Shown here in pieces: positions 60,696 to 64,000 of a DNA stretch of 64,000 nt. The DNA comes from CAZZNY01 sp964655935. GTDB taxonomy: Bacteria; Patescibacteriota; Gracilibacteria; BD1-5; UBA2023. A model generated the notes under the pieces. It worked only from the letters and a program-made list of their open reading frames with translations, did not search any database and was not told the origin of the DNA. The DNA lies in contig CAZZNY010000001.1 in the NCBI GenBank assembly GCA_964655935.1, positions 744,001 through 808,000 on the forward strand, read 5' to 3'. Each line of letters begins with the position of its first letter. Positions within the stretch are counted from its first letter, which is position 1. The translations under genes were made by a program, and so were the position numbers.

Positions 60696-61034
60696 ATGCC
60701 TAGTACTGCAACAATGCCCACTCAGGTCAAAAAAGCCGGTGAAGCAATTCGCCGCATCGGGGATGAATCCTGTCATCGCCCCATCGCCCTTGGTGATGGA
60801 ACGAATCTCAATCGCGAACAGATCGCCACGCTTCGTGCGTGTCTGGTCGCCGACAAGAAACATTTTCCTGACGATGTCTTCCAGAAAGAAATCGTCGGCT
60901 TCCAGGTCGATCTTATCAAGGGAGAATACTTCCTCCGCCTCCTCTCGGATGGTGGAAAAGGTGTGTATCAGACACTCTCCTTCCTCGACATCGACGACCT
61001 GCTCGCTCTGGACCCCTTTACTCGCGAGCACTAG
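60696..61034 (+). CDS. Hypothetical protein, 112 aa, standard-codon island
   Basis: MPSTATMPTQVKKAGEAIRRIGDESCHRP begins a soluble 112-residue protein with no recognised family; a second ATG lies seven codons in. The body (REQIATLRACLVADKKHFPDD...KGEYFLRLLSDGGKG) is helical then beta-rich. Codon use favours C-ending codons (ATC, CTC, GCC), with no TGA and a TAG stop. Own promoter, Shine-Dalgarno (GGAG) and GC-rich terminator. It is divergent from the 60.2-kb island gene, and the two promoters share the same spacer, which suggests they arrived together. Confidence 0.75.
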   Translation: MPSTATMPTQVKKAGEAIRRIGDESCHRPIALGDGTNLNREQIATLRACLVADKKHFPDDVFQKEIVGFQVDLIKGEYFLRLLSDGGKGVYQTLSFLDIDDLLALDPFTREH

Positions 61035-61105
61035 ACCTCTTTTCTCCACAACCGTTTTTCTAAGGAGAACTAATTTTTTCTCTCTTGCCTAACGAACCAA
61101 TCGAT

Positions 61106-61141
61106 AACCCCCGTCTAAGGACCGGGGGTTGTTGTTTTTTT
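61106..61141 (+). terminator. Terminator of the 60.7-kb gene
   Basis: AACCCCCG-tctaagga-CCGGGGGTT followed by GTTGTTTTTTT. Confidence 0.9.
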
Positions 61142-61215
61142 AGGTGTTTTAAAACACTTTATTGACTTTCTGTCACCTTTTCCTATCATCCTTTCAATAT
61201 TCGTAAAAAATATGT

Positions 61216-62136
61216 ATGACTAGCTGGATTATCTTTTCCATTATCGTTGCTATTATGCTCGGTATTGATCTTTTTTCTTCTGCGAGCAAATCACGAGATT
61301 TTCGGGCAAATCTCATCTGGAGTGGAATCTGGATCTGAGTAGCTATCCTGTTTTGAATATCTCTTTTTTTCTGGAAAGATTCTACTGCAGCGGTCGAGTT
61401 CTTCACTGCTTACCTTATAGAAAAGTCTCTCTCTATCGACAATCTCTTTGTTTTTCTCATGATTTTTTCCGGGATGGCCATTACGAGTCATCAACAACCG
61501 AAAATTCTCAAATGGTGAATTTTGACCGCGATCGTTATGCGCGTTATCTTTATCTTCGCTGGCGTAGAGCTTCTCGAACGATTTCATTTTATGCTCTATG
61601 TCTTCGGTGCTATACTTCTCTGGGCCGCTTATCGAATGATTAGCGAAAAAGAAGAAGAGAAAAAGGATATCTGAGCACATCCGATTATTCGCTTCATGAA
61701 AAAATATCTTCCTTTTGTTGCTAACTATACTGGTACATCTTTCATTACTCGGATCGATAAAAAAATGGTATTTACTCCACTATTTCTTACTCTTGTTTTC
61801 ATAGAATTTTCTGATCTTGTCTTCGCTGTAGACTCCATTCCCGCGGTTCTCGCCATCTCAAAAGATTCTTTTATCATTATCACTTCTAACATTTTTGCTA
61901 TTCTTGGTTTACGAGCGCTCTATTTCGTCGTCGTCGATCTTATTAGTAAATTTATCTATCTCAAACAATGAGTCGGAGCAATTCTTTTCTATGTCTGAAT
62001 CAAGATGATGATCCCCCCTGAAATCTATAAAATACCGACTCCTATATCACTTGGTGTAATAGCTGCCTGTCTTTTTATTTCTGGATATCTTTCTTGGAAA
62101 CAAGCAAAAAAACTTACCCTAGAGAAAGAAGTTTAG
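61216..62136 (+). CDS. TerC family integral membrane protein
   Basis: TerC-family proteins are polytopic membrane proteins; characterised members export Mn2+ or help metal loading of secreted proteins. The 306-residue frame has about eight helices and the family signatures AVEFFTAYLIEKSLSIDNLFVF and VFIEFSDLVFAVDSIPAVLAIS (acidic residues in the membrane). LLWAAYRMISEKEEEKKD forms the charged middle loop. Several TGA codons are glycine, for example WGILTAI. The ATG at 61216 is used because the overlapping ATG at 61212 stops at once. Confidence 0.93.
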
Positions 62137-62142
62137 AAATTT

Positions 62143-62308
62143 TTGACAAAATCACTATTTTCTATAGACTCTAGATTATCTTACCCAAACAAAACAACCA
62201 ACCAATGGTCGCACAACTTGTAACAACAACTACTACCACAACTCCTGCAAGCTAGGCGGACTTTTTTCGAATTCAAGAAAAACTCCTGCCGAAAATCAGG
62301 AGTTTTTT
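62143..62308 (+). promoter_or_regulatory. Threonine-codon-rich leader with terminator
   Basis: A TTGACA box (62143) with a weak -10 precedes a 16-codon ORF (62205-62255), MVAQLVTTTTTTTPAS, with seven consecutive Thr codons (ACA, ACT and ACC mixed) and a TAG stop. A strong terminator, AAACTCCTG-N8-CAGGAGTTTTTT (62279-62308), follows 22 nt later, and the next start codon is 50 nt beyond. This is the layout of an amino-acid attenuator such as thrL, but the gene behind it is not a known threonine gene. A short stand-alone transcript is the alternative. Confidence 0.5.
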
Positions 62309-62358
62309 AATACGATTTATTGGCAATAATCTGAAACTTCAGTTAATTTTTTCCTTCT

Positions 62359-62994
62359 ATGAAACAAGTCTACTTCATCCGACACTGAGAAAGCACGGCG
62401 AATATCTGACTCAGAACCTCAGATCATGCCACAGTCATATTGACAGAAAAATGAATACAACAAGCCAAACAAATAGCGGATTTTATAACGAAACAACCCG
62501 ATCTCATCATTCATTCGATATTCACGAGAACCCGAGAAACTGCGGAACCACTCATACAGAAATTCCCCGAAGCTCCGATCGAAGAATGGAAAAACAAAGA
62601 ATTCTGTTATCTGGATCCGATCCACTACCACGGCACGACAGTGAGTGATCGGCAAATCCCCGCTCGTGCGTACTGGAATCGATGCGATCCATACTATGTC
62701 GACTGAGAAGGCGCAGAATCATTTGCTGACTGGGTGGAACGTGTATGAAACACAATACAAGATCTCGAAAAGGCTCCTGGAACATTCATCGTGATGTTCT
62801 CACACGAACGAACGATCTGACTCATCAGATTACTGCTAAGTAAAAACTTTCCGAAAGACATCCATCATCTTATGCTCTACTTCCGAGATTTCTGCCTTCC
62901 GAATCCAGCAAAAAACGGTGAAATCCTCGAGGCCACCTACGACGAAACCACCTGATGGGAAAATATAAAAAGCGTGTTTGTGCCAGTAGAATAA
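62359..62994 (+). CDS. Histidine-phosphatase (phosphoglycerate-mutase-like) family protein
   Basis: A 211-residue member of the histidine phosphatase superfamily. The nucleophile motif is VYFIRHGESTAN (RHG, the Gly being UGA), followed by LTEKGIQQAKQIADFI, FTRTRETAEPLIQKFP and the second catalytic His in VMFSHERTIGLIRLLL. It is probably a phosphatase acting on a small phospho-metabolite; true glycolytic mutase activity cannot be inferred. The segment AYWNRCDPYYVDGEGAESFADW is typical of broad-specificity members. At least seven TGA codons are glycine. Confidence 0.88.
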
Positions 62995-63056
62995 TCCCAT
63001 TATTCGCATACATAACAATCCAGAATCTTTATTTTTATATATTTTCCATAATTATC

Positions 63057-63524
63057 ATGCTTCGACTCAATGTTTTCTTTCCAAAAAAATGAGGAAAATT
63101 TTCATATCTTATACTAATACTACTTATAATAGCTATATATAATGGATCCTCAAAAATCTATACTGCCATTTTATTAAAAACCATAAAATCCTGTACAAAA
63201 TTTGGTAACTATTGTCACACCTACACTTCACCAGAATTGAATTATTATCTTTATACCTGAATATATTCCCTTTTTCTACTTTTCCTGATCTGAGCAACGA
63301 TATACTGGATATATGAATATAAACAATTAAAACAGACTAAAAATACAGAGATATGAGGCGCTACAACGATTATTTCTGAAAAGACAAATAATTCCGAAGT
63401 TCCTGGCGATAAAATTATGACTGAACTCGCAAGTGTAAGCTTATTTAATATATTAATGGGAATTCTAGGTTTCTTTGTAGTACTAATTCTATTCTTCGTT
63501 GCTAAGTTTTATTTTAATTCTTAA
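63057..63524 (+). CDS. Membrane protein, 155 aa
   Basis: Three hydrophobic segments (FSYLILILLIIAIYNGSS; NYYLYTGIYSLFLLFLIGATIYWI; SVSLFNILMGILGFFVVLILFFVAKFYF) with a Cys pair between the first two (KSCTKFGNYCH). About six TGA codons are glycine. The gene ends 10 nt before the following lipoprotein gene, so the two are likely co-transcribed. No family recognised. Confidence 0.65.
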
Positions 63525-63534
63525 CTTCTCAAGC

Positions 63535-63921
63535 ATGAAAAAACTCACTACCATTCTCCTTCTAATTCCACTATTTCTCACTTCCTGTTCGATAGATTGG
63601 AATGGAGAGAAAGATATGAAGATTGCAGAGTTGGAGAAAAAATTACAAGATGATACTTTTAAGAAAAATCAAGACTGTTTTAACTATCAACCAACCATTG
63701 TCAAAGAGAGAGAAAAATTTTGACAAACACTTAAACAAATTTTTTACAGTCCAATTAAAAAAAGTTGCTTATATGAAATAGAGTACCTTTTAAACAAAAA
63801 GACTTCGCGACGGGTTGTAAATTTATTTACAGGAGAACAAATAATAGATTGTAATGATTGTGATGATGCTGGGAATATATTAAACAAGTGGTATAAAGAT
63901 AGCTTATGAAAATTAAAGTAG
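63535..63921 (+). CDS. Lipoprotein, CSxDWxGEKD family (paralogue 2)
   Basis: A 128-residue predicted lipoprotein: signal MKKLTTILLLIPLFLTSC (lipobox LTSC), mature start CSIDWNGEKDMKIAELEKKL, then cysteines in QDCFNYQP, KSCLYEIE and DCNDCDD. It shares the lipobox-proximal motif and FYSPIKKSCL with the lipoprotein at 15463-15960, so both belong to one family in this genome. Two TGA codons are glycine. Function unknown. Confidence 0.75.
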
Positions 63922-63946
63922 CAATGTTCAATAATCATTTTACATT

Positions 63947-64000
63947 ATGAATAAACTTTTAATAAAAAATTTGATTGATGCGCTTAATAACATGATAAAC
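63947..64000 (+). CDS. Partial CDS running off the window
   Basis: ATG 63947 opens MNKLLIKNLIDALNNMIN, continuing past the window edge. It follows the lipoprotein stop by 25 nt on the same strand. Too short to classify. Confidence 0.4.
   Translation, partial: MNKLLIKNLIDALNNMIN

Overview
The window comes from a bacterium that reads UGA as glycine (genetic code 25), as the candidate phyla Absconditabacteria (SR1) and Gracilibacteria do. Conserved genes such as uvrB, trpS, rsmA, prfA, argS, aspS, pth, ribA, a virB4-like ATPase and a class III cyclase are each open end to end only if TGA is sense. Where I could compare with the family, the TGA falls on a conserved glycine, for example in the Walker A loops of UvrB and VirB4. 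Nearly all reading frames end in TAA or TAG, and release factor 1 (UAA/UAG-specific) is encoded here. All coordinates below use TGA = Gly. I cannot decide between the two phyla from sequence alone.

Layout. 0-9.2 kb: uvrB, trpS, rsmA, small envelope proteins, an Hsp20, a GspF/PilC membrane protein and an M16 peptidase. 9.3-11.1 kb: a promoter-to-terminator structured RNA with a tRNA-like 3' end, prfA and tRNA-Leu. 11.1-16 kb: a cell-surface cluster (SLH protein, sortase, LPNTG-anchored ice-binding-like protein, lipoprotein). 16.3-20.6 kb: two GGDEF proteins. 20.6-26.9 kb: pth, a UMPH-1-type nucleotidase, a Nudix-like protein, a standard-codon chemoreceptor-like gene, ribA and a secreted protein. 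27-37 kb: a helix-turn-helix protein, lipoprotein, aspS, two Nudix hydrolases, a PLP synthase and membrane proteins. 37.5-42.3 kb: two large secreted proteins (beta-propeller and CAP domain). 42.6-50.4 kb: a small RNA candidate, argS, M23 peptidase and an oversized PurA. 50.4-59.6 kb: VirB4-like ATPase, SpoIIE phosphatase, ssb, methyltransferase, and a FecR/CHASE2-cyclase pair. 59.8-64 kb: another structured RNA candidate, terC, a Thr-codon-rich leader, a phosphatase and a second copy of the lipoprotein family.

Three themes stand out. First, a ~140-nt imperfect-palindrome element occurs five times, always intergenic and always in the same orientation, twice embedded in a longer mosaic with REP-like palindromes and a degenerate ACTTTATAG repeat. 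Second, five stand-alone genes (23.8, 28.4, 47.8, 60.2 and 60.7 kb) lack TGA-Gly codons, look richer in G+C and C-ending codons, and mostly carry their own promoter, leader hairpin, strong Shine-Dalgarno and GC-rich terminator. They look imported from a standard-code bacterium; one ends in TGA, which the host would read through. Third, leader-like RNA is common: terminators or short peptide ORFs precede trpS, a PLP synthase, the surface protein, the 28.4-kb gene and the phosphatase.

The gene content (translation, repair, secreted proteins, peptidases, many envelope proteins, little biosynthesis) fits a small-genome, host-associated or epibiotic lifestyle. Signalling is unusually rich for such a genome: two GGDEF proteins, an adenylate cyclase, a PP2C-type phosphatase and a chemoreceptor-like protein. 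Many forward-strand ORFs seen with the standard code are shadows of reverse-strand genes interrupted by TGA.
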